Shown: one piece after another, positions 44,030-55,550 of the stretch | Layout: each line of letters begins with the position of its first letter | Position numbering within the stretch: position 1 is the first letter of the stretch | NCBI RefSeq assembly: GCF_947172395.1 | Contig: NC_069098.1 | Span: forward strand, 4,333,001-4,397,000 | Reading direction: 5' to 3' | Length of the DNA: 64,000 nt | Source of the DNA: Bicyclus anynana | Lineage: Eukaryota; Arthropoda; Insecta; Lepidoptera; Nymphalidae | Notes under the pieces: model-generated | The model's input: only the letters and a program-made list of their open reading frames with translations | Told to the model about the DNA's origin: nothing | The model's database searches: none | Program-made: the position numbers and the translations under genes

Positions 44030-46180
44030 TTTTTGTAAACCTCTTCTGAATCTGCTAAAAGTATAGATATTATTTCAAAGTTTGATTAGAATCCGTTAAT
44101 GAAAACCATACGGACTAAAATAAACGCCGATTTTGCTGAAACTTTCCGGTTTTTTAATAACAAAACTCATATATAATTTTAATTTTGCTAATATATAAAA
44201 CCAAGTTATTAACTATGTAAAACCTGAACATAATAATTATAAGTTACGACGTTAACATAAAAGTCTAGACCAATTAATGGTGAGTGTACGTAATGTGCCA
44301 TAAAATTTGATAATCTAGAATTACTAAGTTAATTACAACAAATTGTAGTAGGTAACACTATAACTTTTGACTAAGTCTACGTCTTTCTTCCACAGTGAGT
44401 GGTCAAAAAACAAAAGACTTTTTCAGCGATCATCAGATGATGATGAATCCCGTTGATTTTTTTTTGAGTCGCTTCCGGTACAGCGACTTAACAACTTAAT
44501 ATATTAATTGACCTTCCCTTAATCTACGTATTATCGAAATTGTTAAATTTGAAGGATACGGTGAGATGCTATTACGTTATGGTAGAAAAAAATAAAATTA
44601 CAACTTTGAAAGTCTTGATGTTGCATCTATCAGAGTCCATATCTCTACATCCCGTGTCACTTCAACGTCTTTAAGGGACATCTAAAAGCATGCAACTGTA
44701 TTTGGAAGTGTTGTTGCCAGTTTCGGGAGCACAAACACGAAATTCTCGTTTCATACATTCACGGCAAGCAACGCAGCGTAGTACCTACTAAATACGGTCC
44801 CATTTCGCTCAAAAGTTTACACCTTCGCAAAAATCTCCCATTTCCTTTCTTCCGTGCCAAAGTGTTGAGGTGCATAGATTCGTGCCACTAAATGAGAAAT
44901 TCCTGGAGTGGCACGTGCCGGGACTAGTGATGTGAATGATATGGGCACACGTCGATAAACTTTCCTTATTTGTGAGTTTGAAGATGTTATAACTTTGTAA
45001 GTGAATATAAAGAGTTTGTGTTAACAACGAATATGAATTGAAGAAGACAAGCTATTTAATTACTAACTTTATAAGTACGACAAAAGACAAAAATATTATT
45101 TGAAGTGATAAAAAATAACTATGCCAAGTTACCCAAACTTTGTGATCTCTTACTCAAAAAGCATGATGAACAAATATACCATAAGTTAATACCAATCTTA
45201 CCAGTATATTTGCGTCGTTGCTAGATAAAAAAAAATTATGAAAAACATTCAACCGACTTCCAACACAAAAATGAACCTACCCACTAAATTACACTAAAAG
45301 CGAAAAATAACATCGTGTATGCTACCTTCTGATCAGTTTGAAGGCATTTCTCATCAATTCAAAATTTATCAAGTCCAAACAAAAGGTAGCTACCGTGAAT
45401 CTTTGAGGAGTTCCCTTAACTTTGGTCACGGTATTTTATTACATTTCTAAAGTCCAATTAAAGAAAAAATAAATTTATAATATCATTTATAAATTTATAA
45501 TTCACAGTCCGAAAAACGTTCGTCATGTTTGTCATTTTAAAATATAGGAATATACAATTTTGTACTCAAGCATTGTTTTTCAGATCATAAAAATGTAATG
45601 GTGCATGAAAAGTATTACGGTGTCTCGTGCCAAAGCAAATGTTTGAATTTTTGCAATGTTTAAACTTCAGTAAAATGTTATTTTGACTAAATTTACATTA
45701 TTTAGCAACTTATCGAAAATTTATATTGTCCACTCAAGACAACACTAGCTTGCCGTAAATACAGACCGAATATTCGGAGCAATAATTCGAGGTACGGTAT
45801 AATACGGAGCTATATTAAACTCTCTTGAATTTTTTCCCTCAGTTTCCTCTCGTGCTCAGACTTAATTATTTTTCCTCTAACCCTTGATATCCTGCTCGCT
45901 TAGTAGAAGATTATTTTAATTCACCGTCCCAGAGCATCTTTACTACATAGTAAGTGGGAATTTTCCTAACGAGTTTTTTAATTACACCTAATTTAATATT
46001 ATTAATTATCCTTTGCCCGGGTGTACGGGTTTATCATCTGCTTGGATTTTAGATTCTTTACGGTTTTTAATTTTTTTTAATCCTTGTAATTGACAGGAAT
46101 AGTATCATCATATACCTACTATGGTAATCTGCTGATGTTAATAATTTTCTTCTTTTATTTAAATCGTAATTATCAGGCGA
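44030..46180. other. Feature-poor non-coding DNA
   Basis: No match to the repeat families of this window, and only one short unrecognised frame (44809-45027, minus). Confidence 0.45.
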
Positions 46181-46185
46181 CGAAG

Positions 46186-46305
46186 ATTAACTACTACCCA
46201 TGGTCATCTTGTAAAGACTTGCTTAAACCACGATCTTGAACTACAAGCATCCAGGGGGGATCGACCAACTCGCACTACTTTCCCGTATGCAGTCGCTATT
46301 CCAGC
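46186..46305 (-). pseudogene. Heavily decayed RTE-type LINE tail
   Basis: CCACGATCTTGAACTACAAGC, ATCCAG, GGGGATCGACCAACTCGCAC and CAGTCGCTATTCCAGC follow the order of the reversed LINE tail with a deletion in between. Much older than the others. Confidence 0.45.
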
Positions 46306-46309
46306 TAAT

Positions 46310-46850
46310 ATTCTTTAAAAAAAATGTAAAATAATCTTTAAAACAATTGAACTGATTGCAGTAAAGGAAAAATTGGTAAAAGAAGACGAACTTCAGCAGA
46401 GTCCGTCCAGTGAATAACAAATTATGTAGAAAATCCAACCTCATTACACAGGCAAAGGCTAGGTCTCGGGGTTCGTGACACAAATACGAAATACAAGACT
46501 GGTGCAGTCTATACGCGGGGGATCACGTTTGCTGTGAACATCTCGATATTGGGGTCGAGACAAATGGATTGGCTCCAATATTGAGATAGATAGAGTGCAG
46601 ACAACCCGGTCGGCGTTCATGTAGCAATATGTATCACTCGAGTCGCTATCCAGTGGGAGTGCAATGTTAGACATCAATAGAATGCAGTTTAATTGCTTAC
46701 ATTTTTACAAATAGTGAGGTGTTTTTTCGAACCAAAAAAGCAATGATACATGTGTTACTGCAGTATTAGTGCAGGAAAAATGAGGCGCTCAAAAAAGGAA
46801 ATTTATAGTCAACTCACTGTTAGTTGTGGTCAACAACGAACGTTATTTAT
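46310..46850. other. Non-coding DNA, unrecognised 72-codon minus frame
   Basis: The frame at 46459-46677 (minus) is not recognised. No repeat match. Confidence 0.35.
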
Positions 46851-46985
46851 ACAAATAATACCTAAATATCGTCTACAATGTCGAGTTGTCTGTTCAGGAA
46901 CTGTAAAAACTATTTATACTCATAAGTATAAAATGGAATTATAGACAAAATTGTTCATGTGTGCGTTCAGTGTTATTATTATTGT
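46850..46985 (+). pseudogene. Decayed THAP-like N-terminus, copy 2
   Basis: ATG near 46880 opens MSSCLFRNCKNYLYS and then stops. It shares flanking and downstream sequence (ATGGAATTA, CATGTGTGCG, TCAGTG) with 5935-6075. The substitutions between copies keep both cysteines and CKN, as expected if both descend from a coding sequence. Confidence 0.35.
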
Positions 46986-49670
46986 GTGCTTATTATTTAG
47001 ATCACTTTTTGCGGTGATTTTGTAGGGACGTAACCCGTAACCGATCTACAGTATAAAATTATCATTGACTCAAAGTCGTGAATTGTATGTGATACAAAAG
47101 TTCATGAACGATAATAACAAGTTAATATATATATCTTATGATTCCTTATTTAGATGACGCACAGAACACAATAAAATTCTTTCTTAGGTAATTTAATTAC
47201 ATTTGAAATGATACTAATTGATTCAACAACAGAATGCTGTCTGATTTAACATAATATAGAATTAATTAATCTCTATAATCATGACTAGCTTAGCGTAACC
47301 ATGCTCAATATTCTATTATTAGATAGCTATTTGCGGAATGTTGAACAGACAAACCATAATACTGCATAGAGAAAGCATTCCGAGGAATTCCAGAATAAAA
47401 GATGGTAGGAACATTCCAGAATAAATCGAATTCCATCGACGACATCGTGATTGTGACCCTCGGTTGATGTTCATTGCTATACATAATTTATCATAATATA
47501 TTATGAGGAAGAGGAGAATAGTTTGCTATGAATATTATAGAAGTTAGCGTTAGTGGTGCGAAAACTTTATCGATTTTTGTGAATAACTTAGTTGTGGGTT
47601 GGCTGTGACAGCTTATCTTGTATCACAGTCGATTGAGCTTGTTGCAACTTTAGATATCGAAAAGTTACTTGTAACGCTTAGGCATTTTGGCTATTCAAAT
47701 TTTGTTACCTTTTCTTTATGTAAATAGAAAGCACACAAAATATATAGATCATGATTTATACGTATATAATAGATATGCATTACTATATACCTAGTCTAGA
47801 ATTAAATGAAATCATTATCATGGTAAAGACCGATATTTAAATATATAATCTAAATAGATATTCATCTAAACTTTTTTATATATCGGGAATAAGATATCTC
47901 TATTACTATTCTCTAATTAAAATAATTTTCATCACTATCAGTGTTTTATTTATATAAATTATATTAGTGTGTTGTTTTTATTATCATTTCATATAGTTAT
48001 TTATTAAAGTCTACAAAATAGAGGTTTTATATTTGCCTTTTATGTAATTGTGGTATGTTTGATTGTCAAATATTATCTCAACAATTCTTAAATATCCTAA
48101 AAGTTGTATGTTGTAGTTTGATATATCAGTTTTTCCTTGAAAACAATATATTATACTGATTTTAAGTGATTTTGATAGTGGTGACTCGCGGCAGAATGAT
48201 TTGCTTTTTATACTAATAAAACGTATATATTACGTATATATTATGCTTCAATAATTAATAGCAATACTATAACAGTAGTACAGCTGTATTCCCAAATCTG
48301 TTTGCTAGGGATGTAATCGACAAGGAAGATGCATTAAACTTGGTGAAATACATATCGATTGTCCTGATTGCACCACTCGCACATGTGCAAATGGAGTCCA
48401 TCGACGGCGGCGTGACCTGAGACAACATTGCAAGTTTACACGGTACTTGATGAGATGAATTTGAACAGCAAAGTTTACTTGAGAATATCGACCGGGCAAT
48501 TAATTGGATTGGACCTGATTGAACCTAGAATGTCTTCAGATATAGGTATAGCAGAAAACATACAGGTCTATGTACTGGTAATTGAAATGGTTGATTTTTC
48601 TGATTTTTGGTATATTAATGCTATCATAAACCGTCTGACTGTTTCATATATGATTAATTGTTATAATTATAAAAAAAATCATGGTTGTAGATAATAATCA
48701 AATAAAAGGTATTCAAAAAATGTTGTCAAAATAAAAAATATACAATTTTTGAAAATTTGGACAGGCACTAAATCTTATTCAATATTTACCTGGTCTCCAC
48801 GTTACAAATCTACTGTGGAGTTCACAGGCAATCAACTAATAAGTTCGTAATATTTTTTCCAAATAAAGATACTTTTATTTATTTTATTCTTTAATCATTG
48901 ATTATTATAAACAATTTTAATAACCTAGAGATTTAATATTTTACAGTTTTTAAATACCCTATGATTTAGGTTATACGAGTACGTATATACATATACATAT
49001 ATTTTTATCGTAATTCCAATGAATTATATTATATAGTAATTTAGATATCGTTCTTTTTATTTTCACATCACTAGCAGTAGCAGTACTCGTAATGCTAGGC
49101 AGCAAAGACGAATGTGTTTCGCTTCGATTCGCTTGTCCAGTCGGTAATGTACGATAGAACGTGCGGTCTGCGATTTTCGACCACCTCTCTGATTTGTAGC
49201 TGCAGTTAATGTTTATAACTCAGTAGTCAGTAGGTGGGAGGTGTTTGCTGTGATTTTATGACTGCTCGGAGAACATGAAAATGTTATGTCATCGTCAATT
49301 CATTTTATGTTATAATATTTATCTGGAAATTGTCTGGAAGAGATGGCTTTTTTAGCGATGTGATCGTCTGTGCTCGCAACTATAGAATGGGATTCTTTTA
49401 TTTTGTAAACATTTAATTTATTATACTTTGTTAATTTATATTCTTTAATATTTATTTAAGAAATTTAAATCAATAAATATTTTTTTTAATTTAAAACCAT
49501 TCGTTCGCGCGTTCCTTTATACTTGTAACTTACTTGGCTAGTCTGCCTTGGAATAATCGATCTCTGTTTGAAATTATAAAATCCTACATTGAATATGATT
49601 ATGATAATATTTTTTTTGGAATCGTAGTAGTCTAGTAGAGAGAGAAGAATGGTCAAGCAATTTTTTTTAA
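46986..49670. other. Feature-poor AT-rich DNA
   Basis: Short frames at 48305-48499 (minus) and 48428-48694 (plus) overlap; neither is recognised. The 49080-49260 stretch is GC-richer without a repeat match. Confidence 0.4.
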
Positions 49671-49671
49671 C

Positions 49672-49949
49672 ATATTCTTTGACAAGTTAGCCCTTGCACT
49701 TAACATCACACCTGATGTTAAGTGTTGATGCAGACTAGATAGAAGCCGATTAACTTGAAAAACTCACAAGTTTATTCTACCTGTACCTCCGACAGTTTCT
49801 ACGCGACAACGTACCGGAACGATAAACTGCTTGGTGGTATACTTTTGCTGATAGGGTAGTAACTATGACCTAGACCAGAGCAGAGCCAATTTAGAAATTA
49901 TAAAATCTGTTGAGAACCACAGTACCAACTGCGCTAGAGAGCTCGTCGA
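49672..49949 (-). mobile_element. SINE type 2, diverged
   Basis: GACAAGTTAGCCCTTGCACT, CACACCTGATGTTAAGTGTT, GTTTCTACGCGACAACGTAC, TGCGCTAGAGAGCTCGTC: SINE type 2 read backwards, with the tRNA head badly eroded. Confidence 0.7.
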
Positions 49950-49972
49950 AAGCACTGCACCGAAAGTCAAAT

Positions 49973-50286
49973 CATCATTATCAACATTGACAACCCATAT
50001 TCGGCTCACTGTCGAGCACGAGTTTCCTCTCAGAATGAGAGGGGTTAGGCCTTAGTCTACCACTCTTGCCTATTGTGATTGGCAGATTTCACACACGTAA
50101 AGAATTAAGAAAATCAGTTATGCAAGTTTCCTCACGATGTTTTTCCGTCACCGTTTGAGACAAGTAGATAAGATATTTCTTAAAATGCACATAACTGAAA
50201 AGTTGGTGCATGCCCTGACGGGATCCGAACCTACGTCCTCCAATTCAAAGGCAGAGATCATATATAATGGGCTATCATGTCTCTTA
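49973..50286 (-). mobile_element. tRNA-headed SINE, type 1, full length
   Basis: CAACCCATATTCGGCTCACT, TCTCAGAATGAGAGGGGTTA, TTTCCTCACGATGTTTTTCC, AAAATGCACATAACTGAAAA, GGGATCCGAACCTACGTCCT, GGGCTATCATGTCTC. A moderately diverged copy lying just after a type 2 SINE. Confidence 0.85.
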
Positions 50287-50526
50287 AAGTCAAATGGACT
50301 TCCAAAAGTAGACAAACTATATCAGTATTAGACACACCTCACGTACTGCCGTCCATTATAAAGGAGACAGGCGAATCGCGAAGGATGCCATTTATCTCCC
50401 CGGTTAAGAATGGATACCGGTTAGAGATATGTGAGTAGAGAAATGAATGAAATATGACACTTGTTTCAGCGGAATTTTGATACTTTTCTAACCTTTGCCT
50501 TTGTGGGAACTGCGGGTTTAAAACTA

Positions 50527-50870
50527 CTAGTAGACGCCCGCGACTTCGTCTGGAAAGCCCTTACTTATCGAATTTTCATGCAAAGTTTCCCCTCCTAATT
50601 TCCCCCTCCACACATTAAAGTAAGACTATGTTACACCTCATGAGTTCGGGCATCATATACCTACCTATAAAAATTTACGATCTAAGCACGTTTGAAAACA
50701 ATTTTTTCCATCGTAGAGGTCTGTATTTGTATTCTGTGGATCTGTTTAGCTTTTTTCTAAAAAAAAAAGGTCAAATAATTTTCAAAATCGGTTCAACAGC
50801 TCCAGAGATTACCCCTTTGCCCCTCAACACTGCACAAACACATTACCTCTCTATAATATTAGTATAGATA
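50527..50870 (-). mobile_element. Chimeric Helitron-type element
   Basis: As read, the 3' terminus CTAGTAGACGCCCGCGACTT is of the family-C kind, while the other end (AATTTTCAAAATCGGTTCA, CTCTATAATATTAGTATAGA) belongs to family D. About 200 unrelated bases lie between. Either two copies joined by deletion, or capture of foreign sequence. Confidence 0.6.
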
Positions 50871-52360
50871 AACATTGGAGATATTGTTTAAAAATATATA
50901 TCACTAAACAATTCAAACGTTGAATTGTTTGATAAATAAACAAGCAGGTATTTCGTCTCACCGTGGCAGTTTTATTAGCAGAGCGGCGCGCAAGTCGCTC
51001 GTAAAATTTCATTGCGCCAAGATAAAGTAAATAATATCACAGTTTAACCATCATACAGTTGGGAGTTCTATGTTTTATTGTTGAACGGCTCTTTGTGACA
51101 AAGCTCGTGCGGGAAAGTACTAGTGCTGTGCTCGGTTCAGCCATTATACAGTCTGAGTGTTAATTTAGGTTTTATAGCCAAACATAGATCTCTTTGCGAT
51201 ATGTTAAAATACTCGTATACTGCCAGGCTTATTTCTGTCTCATGTTAATCATACTGCGGTGTTGTTGCTAATAATATAATGATCATCTTAAATAATATTT
51301 TTATAACCTCAATTAATTAAATAATCACAGTCAAAACTCTACATTTACAACAAAAAACATATTATACACATACGCATTTATATCCTTGAACATCATAACG
51401 GATCAGGGCCTGTAGCCATGTGGAATGTCAACTCTCTCTCTAAAATCGCTAACGTTTTGAAAAAACGAAGACTGAAATAAAATATACACCATGTTACTTC
51501 CTGATAATGTCGCTTTTTATTGGTGAAATACTTTTTCAAATAAATTATTTGAATTTGAAATCAGTCGTGTGCTTTTTGAGTTTAATCATTACAAAAATAC
51601 AAAACTTACTCTTTATAACATTAGTATAGATTTTACATCCTTAGTTTTCATTAAAATGATATAAAGATTGGATTAGGTACTGCAGTGTCAGTCATTCGTG
51701 ACGAAACCGGTCCTCATCTAATTGATAACTAAACTGTAGTAATATAATAAGATGAACTAGACTAGACGCATAGGGGGTCAGTGCGTGGGAGGCGCGTAGG
51801 CTGGGCGTGGGCTAAAATAAGTGAGAACCTCACAGGCCCCCCATCACAGCCTACGCACAATTTCTAAGCCTGGAGGATTTACTGCGTCGCCATTGAAAGA
51901 TTAATTTATTATTGTAATAGTATAGTTATGTGGCTAGACTGGCTATGTTCTAGTCCACCATCGAAAAGCCACAGAAAAAGTAAGCAGTTTACTTTGAATG
52001 TCGTTACAACTTTAAACACCAAACTACTAAACCGATTATTTTTGGAAATTCTATAGAATAAATCTGAAAATGGATTATTTTAATATTATAACTCAAATAT
52101 GACGTAACAGTCAAACAAAATATAATACTTACGCGTCGAAGATAGCTCTCCTTTTATAATGTCGGTTAAAACTATCTAAATTGTCTATGTTTATATTATT
52201 TTAATACATTATTTTTATACCAATATTACAATGTCGGTAAAACTATATATATTGTCTATGTTTATTTATTTTTATACAATATTTTTATACTAAATTTAGT
52301 TTTCAACCTCAGGTTGTCGTATAGAAACAACACTTTAATATAAAAGTGGAGTCTATATGA
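50871..52360. other. AT-rich DNA, nothing recognised
   Basis: Only a 10-bp inverted repeat (GCGTAGGCTG at 51794, CAGCCTACGC at 51847) stands out in a GC-richer 80-base patch. Confidence 0.4.
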
Positions 52361-52362
52361 TA

Positions 52363-52566
52363 TCCATATTTAAATTATAAATGCAAAAGTGAGTTTGTTA
52401 GTTTGTATGTGACACTTTGCTAAGATAGCTAAACCACTAAGCCGCTTTTAAAAGTTCTTTCACAAATGGAGAGCTTCATTATCAAGGAGTAACATAGGCT
52501 ATATTTTATCGCTGTATTCGAAAGGGTACGAGAATTACCTTGATGAAACCATAGGACTTCCACTAG
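52363..52566 (+). mobile_element. Helitron-type element ending CTAG
   Basis: TCCATATTTAAATTATAAAT start, AAGTGAGTTTGTTAGTTTGT, ACATAGGCTATATTTTATCG, GGACTTCCACTAG end. A separate family from A and D. Confidence 0.65.
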
Positions 52567-52759
52567 TCTATACTAATATTATAAAGAGATTAAGTTCGTG
52601 GTTTTGTAGAGTGTAATCCTGAATCTACGGAACTGATTTTGAAAATTATTTTACTACTAGAAAGCCACCGCATATGTAAACGTCATAGACTATACATATT
52701 TTATATTTTTTTTTTTGGGAACTGAAACTACGTGAGTGAAACCGCGGGACTTCCACTAC
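52567..52759 (+). mobile_element. Helitron-type element inserted head-to-tail after the previous one
   Basis: TCTATACTAATATTATAAAG begins at the very next base after the preceding CTAG. Core TACTAGAAAGCCACCG, 3' end GTGAGTGAAACCGCGGGACT. The final CTAG is altered to CTACT. Confidence 0.7.
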
Positions 52760-52776
52760 TACGTAATGTTTTGAAT

Positions 52777-52947
52777 ACAGAGTGCCTAGTGGGAGTTTTG
52801 AATATTTTCATACTGTTACTATTGCGTTGACGTAAACGCGAATTTATATGGAATTGAAACAGTTGTTGGCGCTGTTTCAATTCCTTAGAAATTCGCGTTT
52901 ACGTTAACGCGATAGTATCAGTATCAAACTGCCACTAGGCCCTCTGT
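52777..52947. mobile_element. Long-hairpin fold-back element
   Basis: From ACAGAGTGCCTAGTGGGAGT to ACTGCCACTAGGCCCTCTGT, the two halves are near-complete reverse complements (about 75-80 bp each), including GTAAACGCGAATTT and GGAATTGAAACAG, around a loop of about 9 bases. A transcript would form one long stem. Target duplication not clear. Confidence 0.8.
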
Positions 52948-53218
52948 TAAAGTCTTTTGCCCCAGTGACATATTCATGTTTGGGGTTGGGTTGTAACATT
53001 ACTTCCAAATTCTTATCCCTTCGGTTGAAGGGTCATCAAATATAAATCATAAGGGATAGTGTAAGGCATAGGCTGGCCGGGGATTTTGTGAGAAGGATCT
53101 ATTACTGTGATATACCTATTATATGTTTTATAAATGAACGTCCATTTTTTCAGAAATACTGATATTATGATGCGATGCGTCCGATACGTATGGTGCGGAT
53201 ATTATGGATGCGTATGTG

Positions 53219-53545
53219 TTTTTTTTATTCTTTTTCAAGCTAGCCCTTGACTACAATCTCACCTGATGGTAAGTGATGATGCAATCTAAGATGGAATCGG
53301 GCTAACTTGTTAGGAGGAGGATGAAATCCACACCATTTTCGGTTTCTACACGACGTCGTTCCGGAACGCTAAATCGCTTGGCGGTACGTCTTTGTCGGTA
53401 GGGTGGTAACTAGCCACGGCCAAAGCCTCCCACCAGCCAGACCTGGACCAATTAAGAAAACCTCAATCGATCCAGCCGGGGATCGAACCCAGGGCCTCCG
53501 TCTTGTAAGTCCACCGCGCATACCACTGCGCCACAGAGGCCGTCA
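53219..53545 (-). mobile_element. tRNA-headed SINE, type 2, full length
   Basis: Minus strand: GTGGCGCAGTGGTATGCGCG (box A), GGGTTCGATCCCCGGCTGGA (box B), CCAGGTCTGGCTGGTGGGAG, GCGATTTAGCGTTCCGGAAC, CCTCCTAACAAGTTAGCCCG, AGAATAAAAAAAAC tail. Best preserved copy of this type here. Confidence 0.88.
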
Positions 53546-53701
53546 AAATAAAGGCGTTTGAGATAGGTTGAATGATGACACATATGTACAGGGTGTCCCG
53601 TAAATAGTATATTACTTTGCAGGGTGATAGCTGATATCAAGGCCTACTAGAATAACGAAATATAATATGTAAGCCGTAATTTTGCGGCTAAAGTTACATA
53701 T

Positions 53702-53938
53702 TTACCCGACTGCGTAAGAAGGAGGGTTATGTTTTTCGAGTTCTCTTTTCAGTTCATAACGCTTAAGTAGTCGGGTTTTTTGTTTTTGTAATAATATTTT
53801 TTTAGAGGCATATATTAGTTTTTCTTCAAAATCCCTACCTTCAGTGCAATTTAGTCGTACCATGTGCTGAAAGTAGGGATTTTTATATTTTGTAGAAAAA
53901 TTAATATAACTTAAAAACCGTAAAATTTCAGCTAACAT
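53702..53938 (-). CDS. Unrecognised 78-codon frame inside the TA-flanked element
   Basis: Charged protein with a lysine- and glutamate-rich C-terminal half (KILLQKQKTRLLKRYELKRE) that could form a coiled coil, ending HNPPSYAVG. The frame fills the space between the arms almost exactly. It is far too short for a mariner transposase and lacks any DDE pattern. It could be a remnant, a captured fragment or chance. Confidence 0.2.
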   Translation of the reverse strand: MLAEILRFLSYINFSTKYKNPYFQHMVRLNCTEGRDFEEKLIYASKKILLQKQKTRLLKRYELKRELEKHNPPSYAVG

Positions 53939-53944
53939 ATATAC

Positions 53945-54017
53945 TCAGAGACACAATTATCCGTCCAATTTAGTATACTCGCGTCATATTAAAGGGGGCG
54001 GATAATTGTGCCTCTGA
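53945..54017. repeat. Small palindromic element nested in the TA-flanked element
   Basis: TCAGAGACACAATTATCCG on the left is mirrored by CGGATAATTGTGCCTCTGA on the right, one mismatch, with about 35 bases between. Confidence 0.75.
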
Positions 54018-54335
54018 AGATATTTCGTTTTAGTAGGCCTTGATGTCAGCTATCACCCTGCAAAGTATGTCGTACTATTTACGGGACATCCTGTATACGC
54101 TATAATTATTCGCGAGTAATACCGCGATGAATACAAATACAAACAAACAAAAATTCGAAGTAGTAATCAAAGAACAATGTTTCTATACGTTTCAAAACAG
54201 TCGCGTAATGAGCTCGAACACAAAAGACACGTCGGCGGAACGATCTCAAAGCAGACTGTGTGCTTGCAACTGCGGCGTAGAGCGACAATGTCGCCTGTTA
54301 GACTGAGGGCCTGCGAGAGTCTGACATGCCTCATT

Positions 54336-54632
54336 ATATATTAGACAACTCAGCGAATTATGAAGTTGACGTGGCAATGGGCGGGGCACGTAGTTCGAAG
54401 AACCGATGGACGTTAGGGTGGTAGTGTTGGAATGGCGACCCCGCACTAGAAAGCGCAGTGTTGGTTGACACCCCACCAAGTTGACTGACGACATCAAGCG
54501 AGTCGCAGGGTTTCGCTGGATGCAGCTCAGTATCGTGATGTTTGGAAGTCCCTATAAATGGCCTATGTCCTGCAGTGGACGTCCATCGGCTGATATGATG
54601 ATGATGATGATGATGATGATGAAGATTAGCCT
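54336..54632 (+). pseudogene. RTE-type LINE 3' tail with (ATG)n end
   Basis: Encodes the GHVVRRTDGR..VLEWRPRTRKRSVG region in broken frames, then CAGTGGACGTCCATCGGCTG and about nine ATG/GAT triplets (54596-54626). The clearest 3' end of this LINE in the window. Confidence 0.8.
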
Positions 54633-54717
54633 ATGCTCCTACAATAAGTAAGTACGTTAGCCAATTTATATTTCGATATCTCAATACGATGAGCGATAGA
54701 TGAAAAATTACATCATC

Positions 54718-54860
54718 TTATCATTATCATCATTACCAACCCACATTTGACTCACTGTTGAGCAAGAGTCAATAATTAAGAAAATTCTTAGATATGCAAC
54801 TTTCCTCATGATGTTTTCTTCACTATTTTAGATACTTGATGTCTAGTTTCTTAAAATCAT
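54718..54860 (-). mobile_element. SINE type 1 fragment with internal deletion
   Basis: CATTATCATCATTACCAACC, TTGACTCACTGTTGAGCAAG, then directly AATAATTAAGAAAATTCTTA and CTTTCCTCATGATGTTTTCT: about 90 bases of the normal order are deleted, and the head is missing. Confidence 0.75.
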
Positions 54861-54992
54861 AGCAAATGAACTGAGAAAGCTGAATTTTGGATATGACGTA
54901 CGAGGAGCTAAAAAAGCTTAACTTAAAATTGTTAACCAAGATTTCCAATGTGCATTTTCTGCCATTTTGAAAAAGAGGAAGGTGTTTTAATA

Positions 54993-54997
54993 TATTG
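54993..54997. repeat. Target-site duplication, left (TATTG)
   Basis: These five bases directly before the 5' LTR are repeated directly after the 3' LTR, the footprint of a genuine integration. Confidence 0.9.
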
Positions 54998-55545
54998 TGT
55001 TCGTAAATATTCGATTAATTCGGAGTTCGAAAATTCCTCAATTTTGGTGGGTACTTTTGTCGCCGATGTTGAGGGTATTCGACAGACTGCCTCACCGCGG
55101 TCGGAGCTGTGAGCGCCAGGCCGTCAGTCGCTCGCGATTTGTATTGTCGACCTTTCGCCTATTCGTCGGACATTTTTTCGCTTTGTAATCGCTGCCCGTT
55201 TATTCGGAACGGGCGTTCAATTCGGGTGACAATATAATCATCGATATTATTTATTATTTGACTTTGTTCGATATCGTGATAAAGAGACACGGTGTAAAAA
55301 GGCCGCGGCCAAGTGCATGTGCGCGTCATCAACACGTGTCGGCGTGGGAGCTGGACTCCAGCAGCTGGGCAGCAGAAGATCATCGAAAGGTAGGTGGTTT
55401 GTTAGAATTACCTTTCGTATCGGTGATAGGAGCCTGCCCATTAGAATAGAGGAAACCTTCGAATAAACTCCCTCCACCAGCACAATACATTCGTTACGTA
55501 AAATACAGTCCACTAAAATCACTCCCCGGGGGAATCTCCCCCACA
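54998..55545 (+). repeat. 5' LTR of the BEL/Pao element
   Basis: Starts TGTTCGTAAATATTCG and ends CTCCCCCACA. It is identical to the 3' LTR except for A instead of G at 55317. Visible signals include a 7-bp GC-rich stem (55194-55200 with 55208-55214), a 9-bp stem (55384-55392 with 55409-55417) and AATAAA at 55462-55467, the likely polyadenylation signal that marks the R/U5 side. No strong TATA box is seen. Several small open frames in both strands recur exactly in the 3' LTR and are by-products of the repeat, not genes. Confidence 0.95.
55462..55467 (+). promoter_or_regulatory. Polyadenylation signal AATAAA in 5' LTR
   Basis: Canonical AATAAA about 80 bases before the LTR end, repeated at 60854-60859 in the 3' LTR where it would act. 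Confidence 0.6.
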
Positions 55546-55550
55546 TTTAT

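Larger units (their letters stand above)
53589..54093. mobile_element. TA-flanked inverted-repeat element, 505 bp
   Basis: The arms 53589-53664 (CAGGGTGTCCCGTAAATAGT) and about 54020-54093 are reverse complements over about 75 bp at roughly 90%. TA lies directly outside both ends (53587-53588, 54094-54095), as for Tc1/mariner-like elements. Inside are an unrecognised 78-codon frame and a second small palindrome (53945-54017). Confidence 0.8.

Noticed and set aside
54997..55546. Small ORFs within the 5' LTR, repeated at 60389-61031
   Set aside because: They recur only because the LTR is duplicated, lie on both strands, and have no known domain.
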